Positions 30,245-40,017 are shown, numbered from the stretch's first letter. The stretch is DNA of 64,000 nucleotides from Candidatus Salinicoccus stercoripullorum (GCA_019113295.1 DXHR01000035.1:62001-126000), one strand, 5' to 3'. The notes: generated from the sequence alone by a model not told the origin. Translations and numbers: made by a program.

Positions 30245-30571
30245 TTACGCCGCCTCTTTGCATGCATTGGCGCATTTGAAGCATGCATCTGCGCATTTCT
30301 GGCAGTGGTCATGGTCGTGTTTTCGGCATTCGTTACCGCATGCTTCACAGATTTCTGCACATACGGCCGCAAGTTCGGAACCGAACGGCGTATTCCTCGT
30401 CAGTGCATGTTCCAGATAGGAACAGATATCCGCACATTCACGGTCGAGGCGTATGCACTCCGCCATCATTTCCATATCCTCTTCCTTCAGGCAGGCATCA
30501 TAGCAGTGGTTGCATGCCTCCGCACACTCATGCAGCGTCTGGATCAGATTTCGATTTTGTTCATGGGACAT
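30245..30571 (-). CDS. csp: Cysteine-rich four-helix copper-storage protein (Csp/DUF326)
   Basis: Cytosolic four-helix bundle that stores many Cu(I) ions in its core. 108 residues with 16 cysteines in the helical C-x(2-4)-C spacing of the Csp family (HECAEACNHCYDAC; CAEICEACGNEC; CQKCADACFKC), plus a His/Asp patch KHDHDH. No signal peptide, so the cytosolic type. GGAGG precedes the chosen ATG; an in-frame codon five residues earlier is less likely. The gene converges on the ZIP-like gene, 1.8 kb from copB, and has a sigma-B-like promoter. Confidence 0.88.
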   Translation of the reverse strand: MSHEQNRNLIQTLHECAEACNHCYDACLKEEDMEMMAECIRLDRECADICSYLEHALTRNTPFGSELAAVCAEICEACGNECRKHDHDHCQKCADACFKCANACKEAA

Positions 30572-30613
30572 TCTGAATACCTCCAATATATTATTAATTC
30601 ATACATTCATATG

Positions 30614-30638
30614 ATTCCCGGCATGCTGATTTATAAAC
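30614..30638 (-). promoter_or_regulatory. Candidate sigma-B promoter of csp
   Basis: On the minus strand: GTTTAT, 13 bases, GGGAAT. The -10 fits the consensus fully and the -35 has one deviation. The predicted start is about 36 bases before the csp ATG. Confidence 0.55.
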
Positions 30639-30647
30639 AGGAGGGTG

Positions 30648-30769
30648 AGGGACTTCCCTGAGATATTTCCAGAGCCTCAAGGCAGGCTGTTACAGTCTTT
30701 GACCGGATGACGAAATATACCTCTTATATTGAGATAGGGAATTTCCCGAAGATATTAGGAAATTCCCTA
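30648..30769 (+). promoter_or_regulatory. Candidate NreC binding sites upstream of narG
   Basis: Three palindromes lie 60-180 bases before narG: AGGGACTTCCCT (30648-30659), GGGAATTTCCC (30737-30747) and GGAAATTCCCTA (30758-30769). The last two also form one perfect 12-base inverted repeat, TAGGGAATTTCC against GGAAATTCCCTA, with an 11-base spacer. NreC of staphylococci binds GC-rich palindromes upstream of narG, so these are the natural targets. The promoter itself is weak to the eye, as expected for an activated gene. Confidence 0.55.
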
Positions 30770-30830
30770 ATTCATTGTTTGTGAATACTATTACATAATA
30801 AATGTAACTTGATTAAGAGGAGTGTGCCGG

Positions 30831-33800
30831 ATGTTTAAAGGCCTGAAGTATTTTAAACCGACAGAGAAATTCAACGGTGACTGGTCAGTGCTTGAGCAGA
30901 AGAACCGTGACTGGGAGCGGCTTTACAGGGAACGCTGGAGTCATGACAAAGTAGTGCGCACCACACACGGGGTGAACTGTACCGGGTCCTGTTCGTGGAA
31001 AGTGTTTGTGAAGAATGGGGTGATCACCTGGGAAAACCAGCAGATCGACTATCCGTCCTGCGGGCCCGACATGCCTGAATTCGAACCCCGGGGCTGTCCG
31101 CGCGGTGCATCGTTTTCATGGTATGAATACAGTCCGCTGCGGGTGAAATTCCCCTATGTACGCGGCATTCTGTGGAAGCTGTGGCAGCAGGCGCTCGCTG
31201 AACACGGCGATCCGGTCGAAGCATGGGCTTCGATCGTTGAAGACGAGGAAAAGGCGAAGTCCTATAAACAGGCGAGGGGCAAAGGGGGGCTCGTGCGGGC
31301 ATCATGGCGTGATGTGACGAGACTTATTGCAGCACAGCTCGTGTATACGATCAAAGAATACGGTCCCGACAGGATTGCGGGATTCACGCCGATTCCGGCG
31401 ATGTCGATGATCAGCTATGCATCCGGCGCAAGGTTCATCTCCCTGCTCGGCGGCGAGATGCTTTCATTCTATGACTGGTATGCGGACCTGCCGCCGGCCT
31501 CTCCGCAAATCTGGGGGGAACAGACGGATGTGCCTGAGTCGTCGGACTGGTACAACTCGTCATACATCATCATGTGGGGCTCCAATGTGCCCCTCACGAG
31601 GACACCGGATGCCCATTTCATGACCGAAGTGAGGTATAAAGGGGCGAAGGTCGTATCCGTCGCTCCGGATCATGCGGAAAACGTCAAGTTTGCTGATAAC
31701 TGGCTGGCCCCGAATCCGGGAACGGACGCGGCACTGGCGCAGGGGATGACGCACGTCATACTGGATGAGTTTTACGAGAAGCGCAGGGAGCCTTTATTCA
31801 TAAACTATGCGAAGCGTTTTACGGATCTGCCTTTCCTGCTGATCCTGGAAGAGGAGGGCAGGGTCCACAAAGCCGGCAGGTTCCTGCGAGTGAGCGACAT
31901 GGAGGATGCGCATGAAAAAGGGGAATGGAAACCGGTGCTGTTCGATGAAGAGACCGCCGGGATTGTCGTGCCGAACGGTACGATGGGTCAGAGACATGAA
32001 GAGGGCAGGAAATGGAATCTGAAGATGGAAACCGATGACGGTACGCCGATCCATCCGGCGCTGTCGATCCTGGAGCAGTCCGACGGGAAGTGCGATATTG
32101 ATTTCCCGGAATTCGACAACGAAGGCAACAGCCGCTTCACGCGTCCGATTCCATATAAGTCTGTTGAGCTGAAGGACGGGAGCACAGTCAAAGTTGCGAC
32201 GGTCTACGATGTGATGCTGAGCCAGTACGGCGTCGGACGTTTCGGGGACGAACGTGAGGCAAAAGGCTACGATGACGCGGAAAGTGTCTATACTCCGGCA
32301 TGGCAGGAGAGGATCACAGGTGTCAAAGCATCCATAGTGACCCAGGTCGGCAGGGAATTTGCCCAGAATGCCATTGATACAGAAGGGAAATCGATGATCA
32401 TCATGGGGGCCGGCATCAACCACTGGTTCAATGCGGATACGATCTACCGTTCAATACTCAACCTTGTCATGTTGTGTGCAACACAGGGTGTCAACGGCGG
32501 TGGCTGGGCCCATTACGTCGGACAGGAAAAGTGCCGTCCGATAGAAGGGTGGCAGACACTGGCCTTCGCCAAGGACTGGCAGGCACCGCCCCGCCAGCAG
32601 AACGCAACGAGCTGGTTCTACTTCGCGACAGAGCAGTGGAAATATGAAGAATCATCTGTGGAATCGCTGAGAGCGGAAACGGGAGGCAAGCTGAGATATT
32701 CCCATCCGGCCGACTACAACGTTCTCGCCGCGAGGCTTGGGTGGCTGCCGTCCTACCCGCAGTTCGACAGGAGTTCCCTGTCGTTCTACGAAGAAGCGAA
32801 GAAGGCCGGAGATACATCTGATGAAACAGTCCGTCAGAAAGCGGTGGATGCACTGACTGACAGGAAGATGAAGCTGGCCATCGAGGATCCGGGAGCGAAA
32901 AAGAACCATCCGAAAACACTGTTTGTCTGGCGTTCGAACCTCATTTCATCTTCGGCCAAAGGACAGGAGTATTTCCTCAAGCATCTGCTGGGTACGAAAA
33001 GCGGCCTGCTTGCCGAACCGAACAGGGATGAGAAGCCCGAGGAGATCAACTGGATCGATGAGGAAACGGAAGGGAAGCTCGACCTGCTTGTGTCACTCGA
33101 CTTCAGGATGACGTCGACGCCGCTGCACTCCGACATTGTTCTGCCGGCGGCGACATGGTATGAAAAGACGGACCTTTCCTCAACGGACATGCACCCGTTC
33201 GTCCATCCATTCAACCCGGCGATCAATCCTCTGTGGGAATCGAGAAGCGACTGGGACATCTATAAGACAATCGCCAAAGACTTCTCGGAACTGTCGAAGC
33301 AACATCTGCCGGAACCGGTGAAAGACGTTGTCACAATGCCGCTCATGCATGATTCACCCGGTGAAATCGCACAGCCTCTCGGAGAAGTCAAAGACTGGTC
33401 CAAGGGTGAAGTCGACGCGGTTCCGGGACTGACGATGCCGAACTTCAATGTAGTGGAGCGCGACTATACACAAATCTTTGATAAATATGTGACGGTGGGT
33501 CCGAAGCTCGGCACTGGCAAGATCGGGGCGCACGGTGTACAGTTCAGCGCCAAAAAAGAATTCGAGGAATTGAAATCCATCACCGGCGTATATACGGACG
33601 GATCGATCAGAGACGGACTGCCTAAAATAGACACTGCAAGGAGGGCGGCGGACATGGTCCTCCATATGTCATCGGCGACAAACGGCAGACTCTCCCAAAA
33701 GTCATACGAAGCGCTCGAAGCGGATACCGGCATGGCGCTCAAGGATATCTCCTCCGACCGTGAAAACGAAAGGATCACATTCCGCAATATTACAGCGCAG

Positions 33801-34502
33801 CCGCGGGAAGTCATACCAACAGCAGTATTCCCCGGCTCAAACAAAGGGGACAGGAGGTACTCCCCGTTCACGACGAACATAGAGCGGGAAGTACCGTTCA
33901 GGACACTGACCGGCCGCCAGTCATTCTATATCGACCATGAGTTCTTCCGCCAATTCGGTGAGAGCCTGCCGGTCTACAAGCCGACGCTCCCGCCGATGGT
34001 GTTCGGCACGCGGGACAAGAAGGTCAAGGGTGGTGTCGACAGCCTGGTGCTCAGGTACCTGACCCCGCACGGCAAATGGAATATCCACTCGACCTACCAG
34101 GACAATCTGCATATGCTCACTTTATTCAGAGGCGGACCGAACGTCTGGATCAGTGTGGAGGATGCAGAGGCGCATGACATCAATGACAATGATTGGCTCG
34201 AAGTATATAACCGGAATGGGCTCGTTACGGCACGGGCTGTCGTCTCCCATAAGATGCCAAAAGGGACGATGTTCATGTACCATGCGCAGGATAGGCATAT
34301 ACAGGCAGCGGGCTCGGAAATCACGGATACGCGGGGCGGCAGCCATAATGCGCCGACACGGATTCATCTGAAACCGACCCAGCTGGTCGGCGGATACGCG
34401 CAGGTCAGCTACGGCTTCAACTATTACGGCCCGATCGGCAATCAGCGGGACGTTTATGTGGCAGTGAGAAAAATGAAGGAGGTAGATTTCCTTGAAGATT
34501 AA
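30831..34502 (+). CDS. narG: Respiratory nitrate reductase alpha subunit
   Basis: Catalytic subunit reducing nitrate to nitrite with quinol electrons, on the cytoplasmic side of the membrane. 1223 residues. The FS0 iron-sulfur ligands are visible as His46, Cys50, Cys54 and Cys89. The molybdenum region carries SDWYNSSYIIMWGSNVPLTR, whose Asp (about 239) is the probable metal ligand. The C-terminal molybdopterin-binding domain is complete. The chosen ATG follows AAGAGGAG; three earlier codons are in frame but precede that site. No Tat signal, as in other NarG. It overlaps narH. Confidence 0.97.
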   Translation: MFKGLKYFKPTEKFNGDWSVLEQKNRDWERLYRERWSHDKVVRTTHGVNCTGSCSWKVFVKNGVITWENQQIDYPSCGPDMPEFEPRGCPRGASFSWYEYSPLRVKFPYVRGILWKLWQQALAEHGDPVEAWASIVEDEEKAKSYKQARGKGGLVRASWRDVTRLIAAQLVYTIKEYGPDRIAGFTPIPAMSMISYASGARFISLLGGEMLSFYDWYADLPPASPQIWGEQTDVPESSDWYNSSYIIMWGSNVPLTRTPDAHFMTEVRYKGAKVVSVAPDHAENVKFADNWLAPNPGTDAALAQGMTHVILDEFYEKRREPLFINYAKRFTDLPFLLILEEEGRVHKAGRFLRVSDMEDAHEKGEWKPVLFDEETAGIVVPNGTMGQRHEEGRKWNLKMETDDGTPIHPALSILEQSDGKCDIDFPEFDNEGNSRFTRPIPYKSVELKDGSTVKVATVYDVMLSQYGVGRFGDEREAKGYDDAESVYTPAWQERITGVKASIVTQVGREFAQNAIDTEGKSMIIMGAGINHWFNADTIYRSILNLVMLCATQGVNGGGWAHYVGQEKCRPIEGWQTLAFAKDWQAPPRQQNATSWFYFATEQWKYEESSVESLRAETGGKLRYSHPADYNVLAARLGWLPSYPQFDRSSLSFYEEAKKAGDTSDETVRQKAVDALTDRKMKLAIEDPGAKKNHPKTLFVWRSNLISSSAKGQEYFLKHLLGTKSGLLAEPNRDEKPEEINWIDEETEGKLDLLVSLDFRMTSTPLHSDIVLPAATWYEKTDLSSTDMHPFVHPFNPAINPLWESRSDWDIYKTIAKDFSELSKQHLPEPVKDVVTMPLMHDSPGEIAQPLGEVKDWSKGEVDAVPGLTMPNFNVVERDYTQIFDKYVTVGPKLGTGKIGAHGVQFSAKKEFEELKSITGVYTDGSIRDGLPKIDTARRAADMVLHMSSATNGRLSQKSYEALEADTGMALKDISSDRENERITFRNITAQPREVIPTAVFPGSNKGDRRYSPFTTNIEREVPFRTLTGRQSFYIDHEFFRQFGESLPVYKPTLPPMVFGTRDKKVKGGVDSLVLRYLTPHGKWNIHSTYQDNLHMLTLFRGGPNVWISVEDAEAHDINDNDWLEVYNRNGLVTARAVVSHKMPKGTMFMYHAQDRHIQAAGSEITDTRGGSHNAPTRIHLKPTQLVGGYAQVSYGFNYYGPIGNQRDVYVAVRKMKEVDFLED

Positions 34503-36048
34503 AGCTCAAGTGGCAATGGTAATGAACCTTGATAAATGCATTGGATGTCATACATGTTCGGTTACATGCAAAAGTACGTGGACGAACCGTGAAGGTGCGG
34601 AATACATGTGGTTCAACAACGTCGAAACAAAGCCCGGCATCGGTTATCCGAAAAGATGGGAAGACCAGGAAGTGTATAAAGGGGGGTGGAAGCTGAACAA
34701 GAGGGGCAGGCTGGAATTGAAATCAGGCACCCGGTTATCCAAAATGGCGCTGGGCAAGATTTTCTACAATCCGGATATGCCTGAGATGAAGGATTATTAC
34801 ATTCCTTGGACATACAACTACAAGAACCTCATCACGCGGGAACAGGGAGAACATTCCCCCGTCGCAACAGCACGCAATGTACTGACTGGTGAAAAGATGT
34901 CTCCCGAATGGGGGCCAAACTGGGAGGACGACCTGGCCGGCGCCCACGTCACGGGACCTGAGGATCCGAATATCCAGAAAATCGAGGAAGAGATCAAGTT
35001 CAACTTCGAACAGTCATTCATGATGTATCTGCCGCGGTTGTGTGAACACTGCCTGAATCCGAGTTGTGTGGCATCCTGCCCGAGTGGTGCGATGTACAAG
35101 CGCGATGAGGACGGAATCGTACTCGTGGACCAGGAAGCATGCCGCGGCTGGAGATACTGTATGACAGGCTGTCCCTACAAAAAGGTCTACTTCAACTGGA
35201 AGACGAACAAAGCCGAAAAATGCACATTCTGCTATCCTAGAATCGAGACCGGGCTGCCGACGGTATGCTCTGAAACATGTACAGGACGCATCCGCTACCT
35301 GGGCGTTCTGCTATATGATGCAGACAGGGTGCTTGAAGCGGCCAGCACGGAAGATCCGCAAGACCTGTATCAGGCGCAGCTGGACCTTTTCCTCGATCCG
35401 AATGATCCGGAAGTGATTGCACAGGCTGAAAGGGACGGCATCAGCTATGACTGGATCGAAGCGGCGCAGCAGTCACCGATCTATAAGCTCGCTATTGAAT
35501 ACAAGCTTGCATTCCCGCTCCATCCGGAATACAGGACCATGCCGATGGTGTGGTACGTTCCGCCGCTGAGTCCGATCATGAACTATTTTGAGGGCAGGGA
35601 TTCCATCAAGAACCCGGATGCGATCTTCCCGGCCATCGAAGAGATGCGGACGCCCATCCAGTATCTTGCCAACATGCTAACAGCCGGCGATACGAAGACG
35701 GTCAAGGAATCGCTCCAGCGGATGGCGATGATGAGAAGCTATATGCGTGCGGCAACAAGCGGCAGAGATTTCGATGAAAGGAAGCTTGGACGTGTCGGGC
35801 TGACAGCGATCCAGACGAAGGAAATGTACAGGCTGCTTGCCATAGCCAAATACGAGGACCGCTTCGTCATACCGACTTCCCACCGGGAAGGTGCGATGGA
35901 TCCGTACCGTGCACAGGGATCGACCGGCTACACGCAGGATGGATTCCAAGACGGCTGTGACGGCTGCGGACCAGTCGGTGTGACAGCTGAAAAATCAGGG
36001 AAGCAGATCTATGAAGAAAACTTCTATGGGGGAATCTGGCGTGATTGA
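34492..36048 (+). CDS. narH: Nitrate reductase beta subunit
   Basis: Electron-transfer subunit with four iron-sulfur clusters linking NarI haems to NarG. 518 residues. Cysteine groups are visible at CIGCHTCSVTC (N terminus), CEHCLNPSCVASCPSGAMYK and CRGWRYCMTGCPYKK. In the last, Trp replaces a Cys, giving the [3Fe-4S] cluster typical of NarH. The start is TTG after AAGGAGG inside the narG end. Confidence 0.97.
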   Translation: MKIKAQVAMVMNLDKCIGCHTCSVTCKSTWTNREGAEYMWFNNVETKPGIGYPKRWEDQEVYKGGWKLNKRGRLELKSGTRLSKMALGKIFYNPDMPEMKDYYIPWTYNYKNLITREQGEHSPVATARNVLTGEKMSPEWGPNWEDDLAGAHVTGPEDPNIQKIEEEIKFNFEQSFMMYLPRLCEHCLNPSCVASCPSGAMYKRDEDGIVLVDQEACRGWRYCMTGCPYKKVYFNWKTNKAEKCTFCYPRIETGLPTVCSETCTGRIRYLGVLLYDADRVLEAASTEDPQDLYQAQLDLFLDPNDPEVIAQAERDGISYDWIEAAQQSPIYKLAIEYKLAFPLHPEYRTMPMVWYVPPLSPIMNYFEGRDSIKNPDAIFPAIEEMRTPIQYLANMLTAGDTKTVKESLQRMAMMRSYMRAATSGRDFDERKLGRVGLTAIQTKEMYRLLAIAKYEDRFVIPTSHREGAMDPYRAQGSTGYTQDGFQDGCDGCGPVGVTAEKSGKQIYEENFYGGIWRD

Positions 36049-36610
36049 TTTCAAGAGACTCGCAGAGTATAAAGATCTTTTCAAATTCTTCAGCGTGCAT
36101 TTTGACTATCCCGAAAAACTCACATACCATCCGAAAAGTTTTGCGGTCAAGGAAGACCTGCCTGAAGCGATAAGCAGCCATATAGATGAATACGAAAGGA
36201 ATGTTATGGGATTCAGCCTGGATGAAAACAGGGAGGAGTACATCCACACGTTCGATTTTGAAAAGAAGAACAGCCTCTTCATGACATATGCAAATTTCGA
36301 AGACGGCAAAGAGCGGGGACAGATGCTCGCCAAACTTAAAGTGCTGTATGAAATGTTCGGGCTTGAAATGCCGGATAATGAACTTTCGGATTACCTGCCG
36401 CTGATGTGCGAATTCATCTATGCAGGGGACTGGGAGGACGATGACAGGAAGGAAGGCAGCTTTTCATTGCTCATCGGAGTGATCGAGGATGGAAGCTACC
36501 ACCTGCTGAAATCACTGGAAAAACAGGAAAGCCATTACACGCCGCTGGTGAGGGCACTGCGTGAAACATTCAAGCAGTGCATGAGACAGCCGGCAGGAGA
36601 GCAGGGGTGA
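36041..36610 (+). CDS. narJ: Nitrate reductase assembly chaperone
   Basis: System-specific chaperone for cofactor insertion into NarGH; not part of the final enzyme. 189 residues if translation begins at the GTG that follows GGGGGA by seven bases, giving IDFKRLAEYKDLFKFFS, close to staphylococcal NarJ starts. An ATG ten codons earlier is the alternative. All-helical, with the family segment LPLMCEFIYAGDWEDD. It overlaps the narH end. Confidence 0.92.
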   Translation: MIDFKRLAEYKDLFKFFSVHFDYPEKLTYHPKSFAVKEDLPEAISSHIDEYERNVMGFSLDENREEYIHTFDFEKKNSLFMTYANFEDGKERGQMLAKLKVLYEMFGLEMPDNELSDYLPLMCEFIYAGDWEDDDRKEGSFSLLIGVIEDGSYHLLKSLEKQESHYTPLVRALRETFKQCMRQPAGEQG

Positions 36611-36617
36611 GAGGCTG

Positions 36618-37298
36618 ATGCTGGATCAATTTTTATGGGTGATTTTCCCTTATCTTGCCATCGCGACATTTGTCATCGGTCATATATTCAGGTACAGGTA
36701 CGATCAGTTCAGCTGGACGGCAAAATCCAGTGAATTCATAGAACAGAAGCAGCTCAAATGGGGGAGCCTGCTGTTCCACCTCGGCGTCATCCCGGTATTC
36801 TTCGGCCATGTGGCGGGCCTCCTTGTCCCGGCCGCCTGGCTTTCCGCCATCGGCGTGAATGATCATCTCTATCACCTCGGGGCAGTCTATATCGGCAGTA
36901 TCTTCGGCATCATGACACTTGTCGGAATGTTCCTCCTGACATATAGAAGACTGAGCAAGCCGAGTGTCCTGAAGCTGAGTTCGGCCTCAGACATCATAGT
37001 GAACCTCCTGCTGCTGTTCATCGTATTCATTGGCTGCTACGCGACACTTGTCACAAATACGACCACGCCGGATTTCGATTATCGTGCTACAATATCAGTA
37101 TGGATAAGAGGTTTATTGACGCTGCGGCCTGAAGCGGCACTGATGGAAACCGTACCGCTCACGTTCAAGCTCCATGTCCTGTCCGGCTTCGCCATATTCA
37201 TGATGTGGCCGTTTACGAGGCTTGTACATGTATGGAGTGTACCGCTCAATTACGGTACGAGAAGTTATATCCTCTACAGAAAGCACAGTGTCAGATAA
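36618..37298 (+). CDS. narI: Nitrate reductase gamma subunit (cytochrome b)
   Basis: Membrane anchor with two b haems that oxidises menaquinol. 226 residues and five membrane segments. Candidate haem-ligating histidines lie in HLGVIPVFFGHVAGLL, near residues 53-63, and in KLHVLSGFAIFMMWPFTRLVH near the C terminus. It follows narJ by 8 bases; nreA starts 24 bases later. Confidence 0.96.
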   Translation: MLDQFLWVIFPYLAIATFVIGHIFRYRYDQFSWTAKSSEFIEQKQLKWGSLLFHLGVIPVFFGHVAGLLVPAAWLSAIGVNDHLYHLGAVYIGSIFGIMTLVGMFLLTYRRLSKPSVLKLSSASDIIVNLLLLFIVFIGCYATLVTNTTTPDFDYRATISVWIRGLLTLRPEAALMETVPLTFKLHVLSGFAIFMMWPFTRLVHVWSVPLNYGTRSYILYRKHSVR

Positions 37299-37321
37299 AA
37301 ATTCACAAAGGGGTGAAGGGC

Positions 37322-37774
37322 ATGAATGGTACAATTGAACAGACGATAGATCTGGATCATATCCGGCGCATCACCCGCTCCGACTGTGTGGGTATGGCGG
37401 AAGAAATCCGGACATTTGATGATACGGTGGTCAAATGGACCCGCATGACGGGCAACATGAACAACCGTTACAAACGGATATCCGTGGCACCGGGCAAAGG
37501 TGTGGCAGGCATTGTCAAGAAAACGGGGAAACCCTGGATTGTCGAAGACGTGAATAAAGAAATCCCGCTGTCCGAAAAGTACCGGTACCCAATCATCATA
37601 AATGAAAAAATCGTCTCATTCATCGCCATCCCCATCCTGAAACAAGGGATGCCGGAAGGTGCCCTCATCATCGGTTTCAGGACGCTGGGGCGTATCAGTA
37701 AATCTCTGATGATGGATTATATAGAGGATATACAGCCAGTATGCAAATGCGAACTGGGAGGGGTGCATTTATGA
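37322..37774 (+). CDS. nreA: Nitrate receptor NreA (GAF domain)
   Basis: A 150-residue GAF-fold protein that binds nitrate and restrains the kinase NreB when nitrate is absent. The segments SVAPGKGVAGIVKKTGKPWIV and FIAIPILKQGMPEGALIIGF are typical GAF strands and loops. The ATG follows AAAGGGGTGAAGGG; a longer frame overlapping narI lacks support. The stop overlaps the nreB start (ATGA). Confidence 0.93.
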   Translation: MNGTIEQTIDLDHIRRITRSDCVGMAEEIRTFDDTVVKWTRMTGNMNNRYKRISVAPGKGVAGIVKKTGKPWIVEDVNKEIPLSEKYRYPIIINEKIVSFIAIPILKQGMPEGALIIGFRTLGRISKSLMMDYIEDIQPVCKCELGGVHL

Positions 37775-38811
37775 CTAAGCAGAAAGATCTTACCCAATAT
37801 CTGCAGCTGCTTTATGAACAGTCGAATGAGATCATCTTCTTTCTGGACAGAGAAGGAAAGATCATCTACCGCAACGGTGCGTCATACGAAATAATGGGGG
37901 ATGATGTCCAGCATCAGCTGGATAATGCATTATGCCATCATTGCGAAGGGCTGACGGATGAAAACCATCTGGTGACCTGTGAAGGCTGCTATCTCTACAG
38001 CGGCGCCAACGATAAGGTGGATTTCCAGCTGTTCATGAAATTGCAGGACGGGACCGTGAAGCCGTACTCTGCAAACTACCAGACACTGAGCTACGAAGAT
38101 GATATAAGAGTACTGCGTCTGAACAACATCTCGAATCAGATGAAGACGCAGCAGGTCCTGCACCAGAAAATGCTCACGAAGCACATCATGGCGGCGCAGG
38201 AAGATGAAAGGAAGCGAATTTCACGAGAGCTGCACGACAGCATCATCCAGAATATACTGAACATCCTCGTGGAAGTGCGGCTGTTCAAATATCTGCCTGC
38301 AGACGAACTGTCGGAGAAGACGGAGCAGGCGGAATCCCTGCTTAATAATCTGATGAAGTCGATCCGGAATATATCCGTGGAGCTCAGACCATCATCACTC
38401 GATGATCTTGGCCTTCTGTCCGCACTCCGGTCCCACTTCAAGTATATCGGCAAGAACTACGGCATGGCAGTTTTATTCGAATCCAATATAGAGGACACGA
38501 GATTTGACACCGAAATTGAAACGGCATTATATCGTATCATCCAGGAGTCTGTTTTCAACGCGATGAAATATGCCGATGTGGATTCCGTGGATGTCACCCT
38601 GATGGATCGCGGTGAATACCTGGAAGTCAGCATTGAAGACGAAGGGGGAGGATTCGACATGCACGGTTCACCGAAGGGAACCGGACTCGGACTTTTCGGC
38701 ATGAGGGAGCGGGCGGAAGCCATCGGTGCGAATTTCAGCATTAAAAGTGTTGTAGGCAAAGGAACGAAGATTGCTCTAATCCTCCCTTTGAAGAAGGAGG
38801 AAGACAAATGA
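37771..38811 (+). CDS. nreB: Oxygen-sensing histidine kinase NreB
   Basis: Cytosolic sensor kinase with an N-terminal PAS domain holding an oxygen-labile [4Fe-4S] cluster. 347 residues. The four cluster cysteines are Cys55, Cys58, Cys70 and Cys73, in the spacing known from Staphylococcus carnosus. A HisKA_3 box follows ([17 protein letters not shown], His about 150) and then a HATPase domain with [17 protein letters not shown]. Anaerobically it phosphorylates NreC. It overlaps nreC by four bases. Confidence 0.95.
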   Translation: MTKQKDLTQYLQLLYEQSNEIIFFLDREGKIIYRNGASYEIMGDDVQHQLDNALCHHCEGLTDENHLVTCEGCYLYSGANDKVDFQLFMKLQDGTVKPYSANYQTLSYEDDIRVLRLNNISNQMKTQQVLHQKMLTKHIMAAQEDERKRISRELHDSIIQNILNILVEVRLFKYLPADELSEKTEQAESLLNNLMKSIRNISVELRPSSLDDLGLLSALRSHFKYIGKNYGMAVLFESNIEDTRFDTEIETALYRIIQESVFNAMKYADVDSVDVTLMDRGEYLEVSIEDEGGGFDMHGSPKGTGLGLFGMRERAEAIGANFSIKSVVGKGTKIALILPLKKEEDK

Positions 38812-39458
38812 GGATAATCATTGCCGACGATCATTCCGTTGTACGCAGCGGATTTTCGATGATCATCAATTATCAGAAGGACATGGAAGTCGTTGCGACT
38901 GCAGGGGACGGGCTTGAGGCATACAGGATGGTTCAGAAATATGAGCCCGATATCATCCTGCTGGACATCAGCATGCCGCCGGGGGAATCCGGCCTGATTG
39001 CGACGGGGAAGATTTCACAGGACTTTCCAGATACTAAAATCATCATTCTTACAATGTACGACGATGATGAATATCTTTTTCATTCCCTTAAGAACGGTGC
39101 AAAAGGGTACGTTTTGAAAAGCGCGCCTGATGAGGAGCTTCTCGACGCCATACGCTCTGTATATGGCGGTGACACTTATGTCCACCCAAAGATGACGGAT
39201 GTGCTTGTCAGACAGTTCATCACACAGGATGATATGGCAGAGGACAATACGAACCCGTTCAAAATACTGTCAAAGAGGGAACTTGAAATACTGCCGCTCG
39301 TGGCCAAAGGCTACGGCAACAAGGAGATAGCCGAAAAACTGTTCATATCAGTAAAGACGGTGGAGGCGCACAAATCGAGGTTCATGGATAAGATCGGCCT
39401 CTCCTCGCGTCCGGAAATACTGGAGTACGCAATAAAGAAGAAACTGATCGAATTTTAA
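38808..39458 (+). CDS. nreC: Response regulator NreC (NarL/LuxR family)
   Basis: DNA-binding activator of nitrate and nitrite respiration. 216 residues: receiver domain with phosphorylation site Asp53 ([15 protein letters not shown]) and a LuxR-type helix-turn-helix (about 150-210, [20 protein letters not shown] then [12 protein letters not shown]). The likely targets in this window are the palindromes before narG and perhaps the narT upstream region. Confidence 0.95.
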   Translation: MRIIIADDHSVVRSGFSMIINYQKDMEVVATAGDGLEAYRMVQKYEPDIILLDISMPPGESGLIATGKISQDFPDTKIIILTMYDDDEYLFHSLKNGAKGYVLKSAPDEELLDAIRSVYGGDTYVHPKMTDVLVRQFITQDDMAEDNTNPFKILSKRELEILPLVAKGYGNKEIAEKLFISVKTVEAHKSRFMDKIGLSSRPEILEYAIKKKLIEF

Positions 39459-39469
39459 GCAGGTGTATT

Positions 39470-39970
39470 ATGGAGACATTTAATTTCAAGATGAAGGCGC
39501 TCAGGGTGCTGGAGAACGAACACCGTCTGATCATGCATGAAATCACAAGCTGGTTCGACCGCATGCGGGAGCTTGAAGAAAGAGGACAGTATGGTACTGC
39601 GGAAATGGAAGCGCTGATGGATAAGATTGCAGTGAGCAAAGAGATCATCAACAGGCATCAGCTGAAAGAGGACAGGTATTTCTTTGAAATGCTGGGCCAT
39701 TACATAGGAATGGACCAGGGGCCGATCATGGCGATACAGGAAGAGCACAGCGAGATAGAGCAGTATTTCACCAATGCGTTTGTCATGCATGGCGAAGGCA
39801 GGTCACTCGCTGAGTTCTCCCCCTATCTTCAGGAGGCATATGAAATACTGTATATGCACATGTATAAAGAAGAGAATGTCCTTTTTCCGATGGCTGAAAA
39901 ACAGTTCAGGACCATTGATGAAGAGAAGCTGCTGGAACAGCTCAATAGTAATATACTCGAGGAAACATAA
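39470..39970 (+). CDS. Hemerythrin-like (HHE) protein
   Basis: A 166-residue four-helix protein with regularly placed His and Glu in hemerythrin style: ENEHRLIMHE (about residue 18), NRHQLKEDRYFFE (about 63), EEHSEIE (about 90) and HMYKEENVLFPM (about 128). These could hold a di-iron centre binding oxygen or NO. It lies 11 bases after nreC and before narT, a place where staphylococci usually have nothing, so it is probably co-expressed with the sensing genes. A role in oxygen or NO handling, or in repair of the NreB cluster, is inference. A terminator follows. Confidence 0.8.
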   Translation: METFNFKMKALRVLENEHRLIMHEITSWFDRMRELEERGQYGTAEMEALMDKIAVSKEIINRHQLKEDRYFFEMLGHYIGMDQGPIMAIQEEHSEIEQYFTNAFVMHGEGRSLAEFSPYLQEAYEILYMHMYKEENVLFPMAEKQFRTIDEEKLLEQLNSNILEET

Positions 39971-40017
39971 GGTATTCCCCCTGAATAACGAGGGGAGTCC
40001 CTTATGTTTCTTTTTTT
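39963..40017 (+). terminator. Intrinsic terminator after the hemerythrin gene
   Basis: Perfect 10-base outer stem AAACATAAGG/CCTTATGTTT (39963-39972 with 40000-40009), an inner CCCC/GGGG stem, and then seven T after one C. It separates narT from the nar-nre transcript. Confidence 0.85.
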
